Origin: Rhodococcus gordoniae
Lineage (GTDB): Bacteria; Actinomycetota; Actinomycetes; Mycobacteriales; Mycobacteriaceae
Assembly: GCF_001646655.1 (NCBI RefSeq)
Contig: NZ_LPZN01000044.1
Span: 124,001-188,000 of the forward strand
Direction of reading: 5' to 3'
Length of the DNA stretch: 64,000 nt
In this document: positions 26,183 to 34,273 of the stretch, in pieces
Layout: every line of letters starts with the position of its first letter
Position numbering within the stretch: the first letter of the stretch is position 1
The notes under the pieces: model-generated
Seen by the model: the letters and a program-made list of their open reading frames with translations, nothing else
The model's database searches: none
Told to the model about the DNA's origin: nothing
Made by a program: the position numbers and the translations under genes

Positions 26183-26785
26183 ATGCCCCCACCCCCGAAA
26201 GCGGTCTGGCGTGACCGCATTCTTACAGCTCGGCGCGAGCTGGGTGCCGCGAGGCGCAGAATCGACGACACCGCGCTCGCCACGGTGGCCTCGACACTGG
26301 CGCCGGCGGGGTCGGTGGTGTGTGCGTACGTGCCGGTGGGTTCGGAGCCCGGATCGATCGCACTTCTCGATGCTCTGACCGAGGCCGGGGTGACGGTGCT
26401 CGTGCCGGTGACACGCACCGGCGAACCCCTGTCGTGGGCCCGCTATCTCGGAGAGAAGACGCTGCTGGCGGCCGATTTCGGGCTGCGGGAGCCCGGTGGC
26501 GAGATCCTTCCGCCCGAAGCGGTGGGCGAGGCCCACACGGTGCTCGTCCCCGCCCTGGCGGTGGATGCGCGGGGTGTCCGCCTCGGCCGCGGCGCCGGCT
26601 TCTACGACCGCACCCTGCACCTGGCCGCGCCCACCGCCGCGATCATCGCCGTGGTGCGCGACGACGAACTCGTCGACGAGCTCCCCGAAGACCCTCACGA
26701 CATCCGCATGGGCTGGGCGCTGACACCCGGGAAAGGGCTGGTCCGGCTCGGTAGCGACGACCGTGCGGAACAACACACTCCCTAG
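26183..26785 (+). CDS. 5-formyltetrahydrofolate cyclo-ligase
   Basis: A 200-residue ATP-dependent enzyme converting 5-formyl-THF to 5,10-methenyl-THF, clearing an inhibitory folate. The conserved substrate/Mg motif is GRGAGFYDRTL near residues 133-143, and the basic N-terminal helix (RRELGAARRRIDD) carries ATP-contact residues. Divergent from galU across 61 bases that hold both promoters. Confidence 0.93.
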   Translation: MPPPPKAVWRDRILTARRELGAARRRIDDTALATVASTLAPAGSVVCAYVPVGSEPGSIALLDALTEAGVTVLVPVTRTGEPLSWARYLGEKTLLAADFGLREPGGEILPPEAVGEAHTVLVPALAVDARGVRLGRGAGFYDRTLHLAAPTAAIIAVVRDDELVDELPEDPHDIRMGWALTPGKGLVRLGSDDRAEQHTP

Positions 26786-26869
26786 CGTCGTTGGCACTGT
26801 CGGCTGTAGAGTGCCAACACTGCAGTACGACGAATGCTGCGGTACGACGAACTGGCGGAGGATCAACCG

Positions 26870-27196
26870 GTGCCCACCTACTCATATGCCTGCACGGCCT
26901 GCGACAACAAGTTCGACATCGTGCAGTCCTTCAGCGACGACTCCCTGACCGAATGCCCGCAGTGCGAAGGCAAGCTGCGCAAGCTGTTCAACTCGGTCGG
27001 CATCGTGTTCAAGGGCAGCGGCTTCTACCGCACCGACTCCCGCAGTGGCAGCACCGCGAGCGAATCCGCGTCGACGAGCTCGAGCAGCTCCTCGTCGAGC
27101 GACAGCAGTTCGTCGAGCAGCTCGTCGTCGAGCAGTTCGTCGAGCAGTTCGTCGTCGAGCAGCGCCTCTTCCGCACCCGCTGCCGCCGCGAGCTGA
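26870..27196 (+). CDS. FmdB-family zinc ribbon protein with poly-serine tail
   Basis: A 108-residue protein whose first ~60 residues form the FmdB zinc ribbon: PTYSYACTACDNKFD and TECPQCEGKLRKL give two CxxC pairs, followed by GIVFKGSGFYRTD. The final ~45 residues are a low-complexity serine tract ending in SSAPAAAAS. The GTG at 26870 is preferred because GGAGG is eight bases upstream and it removes a non-conserved leader. In M. tuberculosis the homolog Rv0991c is a heat-inducible, redox-controlled chaperone-like protein (family knowledge). Confidence 0.88.
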   Translation: MPTYSYACTACDNKFDIVQSFSDDSLTECPQCEGKLRKLFNSVGIVFKGSGFYRTDSRSGSTASESASTSSSSSSSSDSSSSSSSSSSSSSSSSSSSSASSAPAAAAS

Positions 27197-27211
27197 CCTT
27201 CCGGGACTTCT

Positions 27212-27239
27212 TTGTCCACAGGTGGTCGAGTCATCCACA
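27212..27239. other. Pair of DnaA-box-like nonamers
   Basis: TTGTCCACA at 27212-27220 matches the GC-rich actinobacterial DnaA box exactly and TCATCCACA at 27231-27239 differs at two positions. They sit in the 105-bp gap before the SAF gene. Two boxes alone do not indicate an origin. Confidence 0.3.
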
Positions 27240-27301
27240 GACCGCCGCTTCCGAGGACTCATCGGGGCCGACAGGGCGTCGCCACCTTCTAGGTTCGGGG
27301 C

Positions 27302-28036
27302 ATGCCCGTCGGCCCCTTCCCGTTCCTCCAGCGTGAGCGCGCGCGTCCGCACCGCTCGAGTCCACACCGTTCCTCTGCGGACACCTCGCTGCAGCCCACC
27401 CTGCCCGACCGGTTCGCCGAGCTCCTCCGTCCCGGCTGGTCGCGTCTCGTCCGGGCCCGGCGGATCGCAGCCGGACTGCTCGCCGCGCTGGCAGTGATCC
27501 TCGCTGTGCGCGGCGACCCCGACAGCGATCGTGTGGGAGTCGTCGTCGCGGCGAGAGATCTCGCGCCCGGGCACACCCTCACCGCAGACGACGTCGCCCA
27601 CGTGGATCGCGATCGATCCGCTCTCGTCGCCGGGACGCTGCGCGAGGCCGACGACGCCGTGGGACATATCCTCGCCGGTCCTGTGCCGGCCGGTGAACCG
27701 CTCGTCGACACCCGCCTCCTCGGCCCGCGCCTCGCCGCAGCGGCCACCGGATTCCCCGACGCACGTGTGGTGCCCGTCCGGCTCGCCGATGCCGGCGTGA
27801 GCGAACTGCTCCGTGAGGGCGACCGCGTCGACGTCCTCACCGTCACCGACAGCGCAGACGGCTCCTTACCCGGTGCCCACGTCCTCGCCCGGGGCGCGGT
27901 GGTGGTGCTGGCCGAATCCGGCGGTTCGGCGCGGGATCGGAACGAGAGGGTCGTGCTGGTCGCGCTCGAACCCGAACCTGCCACGGCGGTCGCGGCGGCG
28001 TCGCTCGTCAGCGCTCTGACCGTGACGCTCCACTGA
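27302..28036 (+). CDS. SAF-domain protein (CpaB/RcpC-like)
   Basis: A 244-residue exported or membrane-anchored protein. A hydrophobic anchor (RIAAGLLAALAVILAV) near residues 57-72 is followed by a SAF domain (VVVAARDLAPGHTLTADDV) and a beta-rich RcpC-like region (VPVRLADAGVSELLREGDRVDVLTV). Such proteins belong to Flp pilus assembly machines elsewhere, but no pilus genes are nearby. It lies between fmdB and mscL, an arrangement I recall from mycobacteria. Function unknown. Confidence 0.78.
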   Translation: MPVGPFPFLQRERARPHRSSPHRSSADTSLQPTLPDRFAELLRPGWSRLVRARRIAAGLLAALAVILAVRGDPDSDRVGVVVAARDLAPGHTLTADDVAHVDRDRSALVAGTLREADDAVGHILAGPVPAGEPLVDTRLLGPRLAAAATGFPDARVVPVRLADAGVSELLREGDRVDVLTVTDSADGSLPGAHVLARGAVVVLAESGGSARDRNERVVLVALEPEPATAVAAASLVSALTVTLH

Positions 28037-28161
28037 GCATCTGCTCGTTTCCCCAGCGTAATCACCTCGGGGAACCGACCTGGCGGTTTATCGTGTGGAC
28101 GTCCGTGTGACCCACCTCGGGTGCGCGGCCACAGCGGACAGGCCGCGAGAAGGAGCACATC

Positions 28162-28593
28162 ATGCTGAAGGGCTTCAAGGACTTCATATTGAGGGGCAAC
28201 GTCCTCGATCTCGCCGTCGCGGTCGTGGTCGGCGCCGCATTCACTGCCATCGTCACGGCCTTCACCCAGTACATCATCGAGCCGCTCATCAGCGCGATCG
28301 GCGGCGACAACGAGATGGGCTGGGGCTTCGAGATCGTGAGCGGCAACCCGGAGACCTTCGTCGACATCGGCGCGGTGATCTCCGCGATCATCAACTTCAT
28401 CATCATCGCCGCCGTGGTCTACTTCGTGCTCATCGTCCCCGCCAATGCCGCGAAGAAGAAGTTCGTCACCGAGCCGGAGGACAAGCAGGCCAGCGCCGAG
28501 GACCTGCTCATCCAGATCCGCGACATCCTCGAGGCCCAGGCAGGTCAGGCCGCTCAGGGCGCACACGCCAAGCCGACGCCGCGCGTGGAATGA
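28162..28593 (+). CDS. mscL: Large-conductance mechanosensitive channel, copy 2
   Basis: A 143-residue MscL with an intact N-terminal helix and TM1 (FKDFILRGNVLDLAVAVVVG), loop, TM2 (FIIIAAVVYFVLIVPANAA) and C-terminal helix. AAGGAG precedes the ATG. It is clearly similar to the copy at 18018-18467, but the periplasmic loop and tail differ. By synteny with the fmdB/SAF/moaB2 neighbourhood this copy corresponds to the mycobacterial gene Rv0985c, so the other one is probably the extra paralog. Confidence 0.96.
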   Translation: MLKGFKDFILRGNVLDLAVAVVVGAAFTAIVTAFTQYIIEPLISAIGGDNEMGWGFEIVSGNPETFVDIGAVISAIINFIIIAAVVYFVLIVPANAAKKKFVTEPEDKQASAEDLLIQIRDILEAQAGQAAQGAHAKPTPRVE

Positions 28594-28616
28594 GCACGTG
28601 TGCATCGGGCATGAGA

Positions 28617-28654
28617 AGACCGGGCCCGCTCGATGATTCGAGCGAGCCCGGTCT
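28617..28654. terminator. Bidirectional terminator between mscL and the porin
   Basis: A 17-bp stem with one mismatch (28617-28633 with 28638-28654) and a TGAT loop, followed on the plus strand by TTGTCGT, separates the convergent mscL and mspA-type genes. Confidence 0.82.
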
Positions 28655-28692
28655 TGTCGTGCTGTGTTCGGCGTGAGCCGGACGTCTACGTC

Positions 28693-29328
28693 CTAGACGG
28701 TCCAGGGAGCGCCGTAGGTGGTGACGTTGTCGCCGTTGGCCGTGATGGCGCGAACGAACGGACGGACCTGGACAGCGCCGAGGACGCCGGAGGCCGTGCC
28801 GTGGACGTTGGAGAACTGAACGGTCTTGAAGTCACCGTCGAACTCGCCCTCGGCGACGACGAGCTCCTCGATGCCCGGAGCCGGGGTCAGCTCGAGCTCG
28901 GCGTAGGCCTGCGGAAGGATGTCGGTGACCTTGGCCTCAGGTCCAGCGGGCTTGATGCCGACCTCGAGTCCCGGGGTGGAGTAGGTCACGCCGATGGCAC
29001 CGTCGATGCTGCCGGCCCAGGCGAACTGGTAACCGAACTGGAAGGTCGTGCCCTCGGCGTCGGCAGCGCCCTCACCGATCAGGTTGGCGGTGCCACGGCC
29101 GTTGTGGAAGAACTCGCGGTTGAACGGGCTGCCACCGAGAGCCGGGACACCCTGGATGAAGGTGTCCTCCTGGGTCACGACGACCTCGAGGCCGTCGGAG
29201 ACGATGCGGTTCTGGTCGTTGACCTCGGCCGAGGCGGCACCCGAGGCACCGAGCACCAGGCCGAAGACAGCGGCACCGGCGACGGCGGCGTTACGAGCGG
29301 CCTTGAAGCCACGCGACTTGATTCCCAT
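28693..29328 (-). CDS. MspA-family outer-membrane porin, copy A
   Basis: A 211-residue secreted porin subunit. A signal peptide ends at GASGAASAEV (cleavage probably after ASA, residue ~34). The mature part has the MspA hallmarks: TQEDTFIQGVPALGGSP, NREFFHNGRG, EGTTFQFGYQFAW, and the C-terminal VRPFVRAITANGDNVTTYG. MspA octamers form goblet-shaped water-filled channels in the mycolic-acid outer membrane for small hydrophilic nutrients. It is 53 bases downstream of copy B on the same strand; its own RBS GGAGTAATC precedes the ATG. The pair arose by tandem duplication. Confidence 0.93.
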   Translation of the reverse strand: MGIKSRGFKAARNAAVAGAAVFGLVLGASGAASAEVNDQNRIVSDGLEVVVTQEDTFIQGVPALGGSPFNREFFHNGRGTANLIGEGAADAEGTTFQFGYQFAWAGSIDGAIGVTYSTPGLEVGIKPAGPEAKVTDILPQAYAELELTPAPGIEELVVAEGEFDGDFKTVQFSNVHGTASGVLGAVQVRPFVRAITANGDNVTTYGAPWTV

Positions 29329-29381
29329 GATTACTCCGTTTGTGGTGGTGGGGATTTCTTGCGGGATGGCGCGGAGCAGGA

Positions 29382-30107
29382 CTAGAGGGTCCAGACCTGG
29401 CCGTAGGTGGTGACGTTGTCGGCGTTGTCAGTGATCACACGGACGAACGGACGGACGGAAACCGGACCGATGACTCCGGTCGCAGCGCCGTGGACGTTGG
29501 CGATCTGGACTTCCTTGAAATCACCGTCGAACTCCGACTCGGCGACGACGATCTCGGCGATACCAGGCGCCTGAGTCAGCTCGATGCCAGCGGAAATCCC
29601 GGGCAGGCCGCCTTCGATACTCGTTTCGACCTCGGTGACTTCGAGCGGCCGGAAGACCTGCTGACCGTCGACCAATACCGGTTCACCCGCTTCGTCGAGG
29701 ACCGGCTCGTACTTCACCGGCTCGGCCGTGACCGTGAAGGACGGGTCCGGCGATTCCCAACCGAAGGAGATGCCGCCGTCGATCGACGCCGTCCACGCGA
29801 CCTGATAACCGAACTGGAAGGTAGAACCTTCGAAGTCCGCCGCCTCGGGGCCGACGATGTTCGCGATGCCGCGTCCGTTGTGGAACCATTCGCGGCTCAG
29901 CGGGCTGCCGCCGATCGGGGGCACACCGTTGATGAAGGTGTCCTCCTGCGTGACGATGACCTCGTGGCCGTTGGAGACGATCCGGTTCTGGTCGTTGACC
30001 TCGGCACCTGCGGCGCCGGCCGATCCGAGAACCAGACCGGCCACAGCAGCTGCTGCCACAGTGGCGTTGCGGGCGGCCCGAAAGCCGCGTCGCGTCTGAA
30101 TCTTCAT
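29382..30107 (-). CDS. MspA-family outer-membrane porin, copy B with loop insertion
   Basis: A 241-residue MspA-type porin subunit, about 30 residues longer than copy A. The signal peptide ends near GAAGAEV and the scaffold motifs TQEDTFINGVPPIGGSP, SREWFHNGRG, EGSTFQFGYQVAW and VRPFVRVITDNADNVTTYG match copy A. The extra length is one insertion near residues 129-157 (KYEPVLDEAGEPVLVDGQQV), at the position corresponding by eye to the MspA constriction region with Asp90/Asp91. The insert has four acidic side chains. This could change pore selectivity. The ATG at 30107 is chosen because it directly begins the signal peptide. Confidence 0.9.
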   Translation of the reverse strand: MKIQTRRGFRAARNATVAAAAVAGLVLGSAGAAGAEVNDQNRIVSNGHEVIVTQEDTFINGVPPIGGSPLSREWFHNGRGIANIVGPEAADFEGSTFQFGYQVAWTASIDGGISFGWESPDPSFTVTAEPVKYEPVLDEAGEPVLVDGQQVFRPLEVTEVETSIEGGLPGISAGIELTQAPGIAEIVVAESEFDGDFKEVQIANVHGAATGVIGPVSVRPFVRVITDNADNVTTYGQVWTL

Positions 30108-30273
30108 GAATGCCTCATCCGTTCTCTGCGTGCCGGGTTGCGCGCCGCGTCCGACAACAAGTGATCGCCCTGTCGCCCGCGGGCCGCTGTCCACAGCGAA
30201 CACACCGGCGGATCAGCCGCCGGTGTGTCGGTACGTCCATCGTCCGCACGGTTTTGCTTTACCGGTTCGTGAC

Positions 30274-30301
30274 CGAGCCCAGGCCGCTAAGCCTGGGCTC
30301 G
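30274..30301. terminator. Hairpin in the porin upstream region
   Basis: An 11-bp perfect stem CGAGCCCAGGC / GCCTGGGCTCG with a 6-nt loop. It lies about 170 bases upstream of porin copy B. No gene obviously ends here, so it may be a terminator for an unseen short transcript or part of the porin leader. Confidence 0.45.
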
Positions 30302-30332
30302 TCCGGTTTGAACCTGAGAGGGAGATTAGACC

Positions 30333-30380
30333 GTGACCATTCCTAGAGCAATGGCTAGGTTTCGTAACGCTGCGGTATAG
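30333..30380 (+). other. Micro-ORF of 15 codons
   Basis: GTG at 30333 follows GAGAGGGAG and reads VTIPRAMARFRNAAV then TAG. The MARFRNAAV end loosely recalls the KAARNAAVAG part of the neighbouring porin signal peptides but runs on the opposite strand. It could be a chance frame. Confidence 0.15.
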
Positions 30381-30670
30381 ACGGCCCGCTGCTCAGCCGC
30401 CGGGTCACCTCCCGAAAATTCTCAAATCGGGCGCTCATTCGCCTCGAATCCGTAACTTCGAATCACAGGTAAGCGGGTACACCCGATGACATACCCGCAG
30501 GTAGAGGGGATATTATTGCTGCACCCACAGTGCAAGACCGAATACCTTATGTGACCGGAAACACATACTTGAAATATCGCAGGGGCCACGCGAAGGTGAA
30601 CAGACCGTTGCGGCGACGTTTCGTTGCGGTCGACAACAAACTGGAATCCGAACCAGTACAACCCGAGCAG
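30381..30670. other. AT-richer intergenic stretch without a supported gene
   Basis: Base composition is visibly less GC-rich than the flanks. Minus-strand frames here (for example 30422-30724) show no family motif. It separates the porin operon from the moaB2 operon end and may hold porin promoter elements. Confidence 0.4.
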
Positions 30671-30686
30671 AGTGATGCAGATCACT
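30671..30686. promoter_or_regulatory. CRP/GlxR-like palindrome
   Basis: AGTGATGCAGATCACT fits GTGA-N6-TCAC of the actinobacterial CRP/GlxR operator. It overlaps the stop of the small ORF at 30685 and lies 560 bases upstream of porin copy B, so its relevance is unclear. Confidence 0.28.
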
Positions 30687-30891
30687 AACCGGAGTGGTGT
30701 GGCGGAACTTGCCGGCGCAGCCATTCGTCCGATTCGCCGTTGCGCGGATCGTTCTCACGCCGCTCGTCGCGAGTGGTCTCGGGAAGGACGTCGCCGAAGA
30801 TGCGCGCCAGCCGTGCCCGGTCGATCCGGACACGGCTCGTCTGCTGCTCGCCGGTCACTTCGTCACGCGACGAAGCGCGGTCGTCGGACAC
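30685..30891 (-). CDS. Small charged protein, 68 residues, end of mprAB-pepD-moaB2 operon
   Basis: The frame starts with GTG at 30891, four bases after the moaB2 stop, and encodes a hydrophilic Arg/Asp/Glu-rich protein (VSDDRASSRDEVTGEQQ... then RARLARIFGDVLPETTRDER). A segment RARLARIFGDVLP looks helical; the rest is probably disordered. Tight spacing and position suggest a real gene. Similar short ORFs accompany moaB2 in related genomes as far as I recall. Function unknown. Confidence 0.65.
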   Translation of the reverse strand: MSDDRASSRDEVTGEQQTSRVRIDRARLARIFGDVLPETTRDERRENDPRNGESDEWLRRQVPPHHSG

Positions 30892-30895
30892 GGCG

Positions 30896-31471
30896 TCATT
30901 CCTCCATCCACGACAACTCTTCGATGACGTGCGCGGCGAGAGGCAACAACGTCGCCATCCCGTCACGGATGGCGGGGCGCGACGACGCGAGGTTCACCAC
31001 GAGCGTCGACCCGGAGACACCCACGAGGCCGCGGGAGAGACCGGCGTCCATCGCACCCGACGCCAGGCCCGACGATCGCAGCGCTTCGGCGATGCCGCGG
31101 ATCTCGTGGTCGAGCACGTCCTCGGTGGCGTCGGGCGTCACATCGCGCGGGGTGACGCCGGTGCCACCGACGGAGATCACCAGATCGACACCACCGATCA
31201 CCGCGGTATTGAGCGCATTTCGGATCTCGACCTCGTCGGCCGCGACCGTCACGACACCGTCGACGGCGAAGCCGCCCTCGACGAGAAGCTCCGTGACGAG
31301 CGGACCCGCGGAGTCCGGGCTGTCGCCGTGGGAAACGCGATCGTCGACGACGACGACGAGTGCGCGGCCTTTTCTGGGAGCTTCGAGTTCCATGAGGTCC
31401 ACGGTAGTTTGCGGCTCGAAAGCATGCGGCTCTTGTACCGGAATGTGAGCTATGTCCATGTCGTTCCTCAT
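30896..31471 (-). CDS. moaB2: MoaB/Mog-family molybdopterin-binding protein
   Basis: A 191-residue MoCF-fold protein; related proteins adenylylate molybdopterin during cofactor synthesis. The signature ISVGGTGVTPRDVTPDAT (residues ~100-117) and ALVVVVDDRVSHGDSPDSAG are intact. The ATG at 31471 overlaps the pepD stop (ATGA), so it is translated with the protease. It sits in the MprAB operon as in M. tuberculosis (Rv0984), and no other MoCo genes are nearby. Confidence 0.9.
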   Translation of the reverse strand: MRNDMDIAHIPVQEPHAFEPQTTVDLMELEAPRKGRALVVVVDDRVSHGDSPDSAGPLVTELLVEGGFAVDGVVTVAADEVEIRNALNTAVIGGVDLVISVGGTGVTPRDVTPDATEDVLDHEIRGIAEALRSSGLASGAMDAGLSRGLVGVSGSTLVVNLASSRPAIRDGMATLLPLAAHVIEELSWMEE

Positions 31472-32688
31472 CGTCCGGCCGAATCCGACGCGGTCACCAC
31501 GTCGACCGTGGTCTCGTTGCCGTCGGGCGTCTTGTAGGTGATCTTCACTGTGTCCCCCGGCGCGCGGGAGCGGATCGCGGCGATGAGCGAGTCGCCGTCG
31601 GTGACGACCCGATCGTCGATCCGGACGATGAGCGCGTCGTCCGGGATTCCGGCTCGGTCGGCCGGCCCGTCGGGCACGACCTCCACGACACGCGCACCGT
31701 AGGCGTCGTCCCGGGACGGAACCTGGACACCGATGATCGCGTGCGTCGCCTTACCCGTATCGACGAGTTCCTGCGCGACACGCCGGGCCTGCTCCACGGG
31801 GATCGCGAAACCGAGGCCGATGGAGCCCGACTGTCCGCCGGCCGTGGCGATCGCGGTGTTGATGCCGACGAGGCGGCCTTCCATGTCGACCAGCGCACCT
31901 CCGGAGTTGCCGGGGTTGATCGCCGCGTCGGTCTGGATCGCGTCGATGACCGACGCCTGATTGGCGTTGTCCCCGCTGGTGGACACGGGTCGGTCGAGAG
32001 CGGACACGATGCCCGCCGTCACGGTGCTCTGCAGTCCGAGCGGTGATCCGACGGCCACGACCTCCTGGCCTACCGCGAGATTATCCGAGCCACCGAGTTC
32101 GATGGGAGTGAGATCGGTGCGCCCTTCGGTCCGGATGACAGCGATGTCCGACACCGCATCCGCACCGACGACCGTCGCCGGCGCGGTGGATCCGTCCGAG
32201 AAGAAGACCGTCAGTTGCGCCCCCTGACCACCACCCGCCACGACGTGGTTGTTGGTGAGGATCAATCCGTCCGAGGACAGGACCACGCCCGACCCTTCAC
32301 CCGCGCCGGTACGGCCCGCGACCTCGATCCGCACCACGCTCGGCACGACCTTGTCGGCGACCGCCTGCACGCTGCCCTCGGGCGCCGCGGCGACCGTCTG
32401 GGTGTCGGGCCTGGGCGCGTCGAGGGAGTTGACGACCGGAGCGGACGAGTCGCGCACCGACCACGCTCCCACCGCGCCACCGATGCCGCCGCTCACCAGC
32501 GCCAACGCGATCGCGCCGACTGCGAGGGCAGAGCGCCCCGGCATCCGGCCGGGCCCCGTGGCCGGCGGCGGAGGTGCCGGCTGCTGGGGAGCCTGCGTGT
32601 AGGGACCGGTGTATCCGCCGGGTCCGTACGGATGGGGTTGCGGTTGCGGTTGCGGTGTTCCCGCGCCGCGGGTGGGGTCCTCACTCAT
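31468..32688 (-). CDS. pepD: HtrA-like membrane serine protease PepD
   Basis: A 406-residue envelope protease/chaperone. A proline-rich cytoplasmic N-terminus is followed by one membrane segment (ALAVGAIALALVSGGIGGAV), a trypsin-like domain with catalytic His in LTNNHVV, Asp in SDIAVIR and Ser in NPGNSGGALVD, then a C-terminal PDZ domain (IGVQVPSRDDAYGARVVEVV). It degrades misfolded exported proteins and, in mycobacteria, lies under MprA control. It follows mprB by 169 bases, in which a tandem CTGAGA-type box is found. Confidence 0.94.
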   Translation of the reverse strand: MSEDPTRGAGTPQPQPQPHPYGPGGYTGPYTQAPQQPAPPPPATGPGRMPGRSALAVGAIALALVSGGIGGAVGAWSVRDSSAPVVNSLDAPRPDTQTVAAAPEGSVQAVADKVVPSVVRIEVAGRTGAGEGSGVVLSSDGLILTNNHVVAGGGQGAQLTVFFSDGSTAPATVVGADAVSDIAVIRTEGRTDLTPIELGGSDNLAVGQEVVAVGSPLGLQSTVTAGIVSALDRPVSTSGDNANQASVIDAIQTDAAINPGNSGGALVDMEGRLVGINTAIATAGGQSGSIGLGFAIPVEQARRVAQELVDTGKATHAIIGVQVPSRDDAYGARVVEVVPDGPADRAGIPDDALIVRIDDRVVTDGDSLIAAIRSRAPGDTVKITYKTPDGNETTVDVVTASDSAGR

Positions 32689-32815
32689 TCGTCACTTCAC
32701 CTTCGTCCACCGGGGCCACCGGACGCACACGCGGTCGATATCGGCGTGCGGTGGCCGATCGTGCGGGGCGCCTCGGGAGCACCCCGCTCTTCTCCGTCCA
32801 GCATGGACCGGAGAG

Positions 32816-32832
32816 CTGAGAGTCGCCTCAGA
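32816..32832 (-). promoter_or_regulatory. Putative MprA box upstream of pepD
   Basis: CTGAGA at 32816 and CTCAGA at 32827 form a direct repeat with an 11-bp period and the same spacing as the box before mprA. It lies 128 bases upstream of the pepD start. Confidence 0.6.
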
Positions 32833-32857
32833 GGTACCCGCGAATTCCCTGTCGGAT

Positions 32858-34273
32858 TCAGCCCGCGACGGTGGGCTGCGTCTCTCCGTCGAGACTGGAC
32901 GTGCCGGGCAGCACGATGCGGATCAGCGCACCGCCACGATCCGAACGGTCCACGACGATGGTCCCACCGTGCTTCATGACGATCTGCCGCACGATGGCCA
33001 GTCCCAGACCGGATCCCGGCATCGACCGCGCTGTCGTGGCCCGGTAGAACCGTTCGAACACGAGCTCGCGTTCCTCCTCCGGAATTCCCGGGCCTGCATC
33101 GTCGACGGTCAGTTCCATCAGCCCGGTGGCGATCTGCCGCATGTGCACGACGACGTCCTTCCCCGCCGGGCTCCACTTCGCCGCGTTGTCGAGCACGTTG
33201 ACCACCGCGCGGGTGAGTCCGGCCTGGTCGCCGAAGACGAACCACTGCTCGGTGGTCGCCCGGAACTCGATGTCGGTGCGGCGTCGACGCGCGCGTTCGA
33301 GACTCCGGTCCACCACCTCGGCGACGTCGACGACCTCGAAGACCGTCTCCGGCGCATCCTCACGCGCCAGGTCGACGAGATCGCCGACGAGCGTCGACAA
33401 CTCCTCGATCTGGCCGATGACATCGGCTCGCAACTCGGCCATGTCCTCGTCGGGCAGGCTCGGCGCACCGGGACGGCTCGCCGCGATGAGCAGTTCCATG
33501 TTGGTCCGCAGCGAGGTCAGCGGCGTCTTCAGTTCGTGACCCGCATCGGCGACCAGCCGGCTCTGCCGCTCCCGCGACTCGGCGAGCGCGCGCAACATCA
33601 TGTTGAAGCTCTCGGTGAGCCGGGCGAGCTCGTCGTGGCCGGTCACACGGATGGGCCGCAGGTCGTCGGTGCGCGCGACCCGCTCGGCGGCGGCGGTCAG
33701 CCGGGCGACGGGACGCAGGCCCGTGCGGCCGACGGTCGCGCCCACGGCCGCGGCGAGCACCACACCGCAGCCCCCGACGATGAACAGCACACTCGCCAGG
33801 CGGTTGAGGATCTCGGCGGTGGGACGCAATCGCTGCGCGATCACAACTGTGCTGCCGTCGGGCATGCGCTGGGCCAGTACGCGTTGCTGAGCGACGGTCC
33901 GCAGCGACAGGTCACGGTCGCCCTCTGCCACGGCCAGTTCGGGATCGCCGATGGGCACCGACGATCCCGGCGGCACGTACCGGCCGAGATCCGGATAGAT
34001 CAGGGCGACGCTGATGTCGGAGCTGTAGAGCTGGGCCCCGCCGATGTAGCGCGGGTCGTAGGTGATGAGCGTGCTCGACTCGACGAGGGCGGCGGCGCGC
34101 GCCCGCAACTGCGTGTCGACCCCCGAGTACAGCGCCCGCGACACCACCGCGTACGCGGCGATGGACGTGACGGCGACGGCGAGCGCCACCGCCCCGGCCG
34201 CGAGGAGCGTGACGCGGGTGCGCAGCGGCACCGAGCGGGTGAGCAGAAGAGGTGGTCGCATCGGGTGGCTCAC
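32858..34273 (-). CDS. mprB: Sensor histidine kinase MprB
   Basis: A 471-residue two-component sensor. The first membrane segment ([20 protein letters not shown]) is followed by a ~110-residue extracytoplasmic sensor, a second membrane segment near [24 protein letters not shown], the dimerisation box with His in [18 protein letters not shown], and the ATPase with N-box [23 protein letters not shown] and [12 protein letters not shown]. The GTG at 34273 overlaps the mprA stop (GTGA); an ATG four codons later at 34261 is possible. It responds to envelope stress in mycobacteria (family knowledge). Confidence 0.95.
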   Translation of the reverse strand: MSHPMRPPLLLTRSVPLRTRVTLLAAGAVALAVAVTSIAAYAVVSRALYSGVDTQLRARAAALVESSTLITYDPRYIGGAQLYSSDISVALIYPDLGRYVPPGSSVPIGDPELAVAEGDRDLSLRTVAQQRVLAQRMPDGSTVVIAQRLRPTAEILNRLASVLFIVGGCGVVLAAAVGATVGRTGLRPVARLTAAAERVARTDDLRPIRVTGHDELARLTESFNMMLRALAESRERQSRLVADAGHELKTPLTSLRTNMELLIAASRPGAPSLPDEDMAELRADVIGQIEELSTLVGDLVDLAREDAPETVFEVVDVAEVVDRSLERARRRRTDIEFRATTEQWFVFGDQAGLTRAVVNVLDNAAKWSPAGKDVVVHMRQIATGLMELTVDDAGPGIPEEERELVFERFYRATTARSMPGSGLGLAIVRQIVMKHGGTIVVDRSDRGGALIRIVLPGTSSLDGETQPTVAG

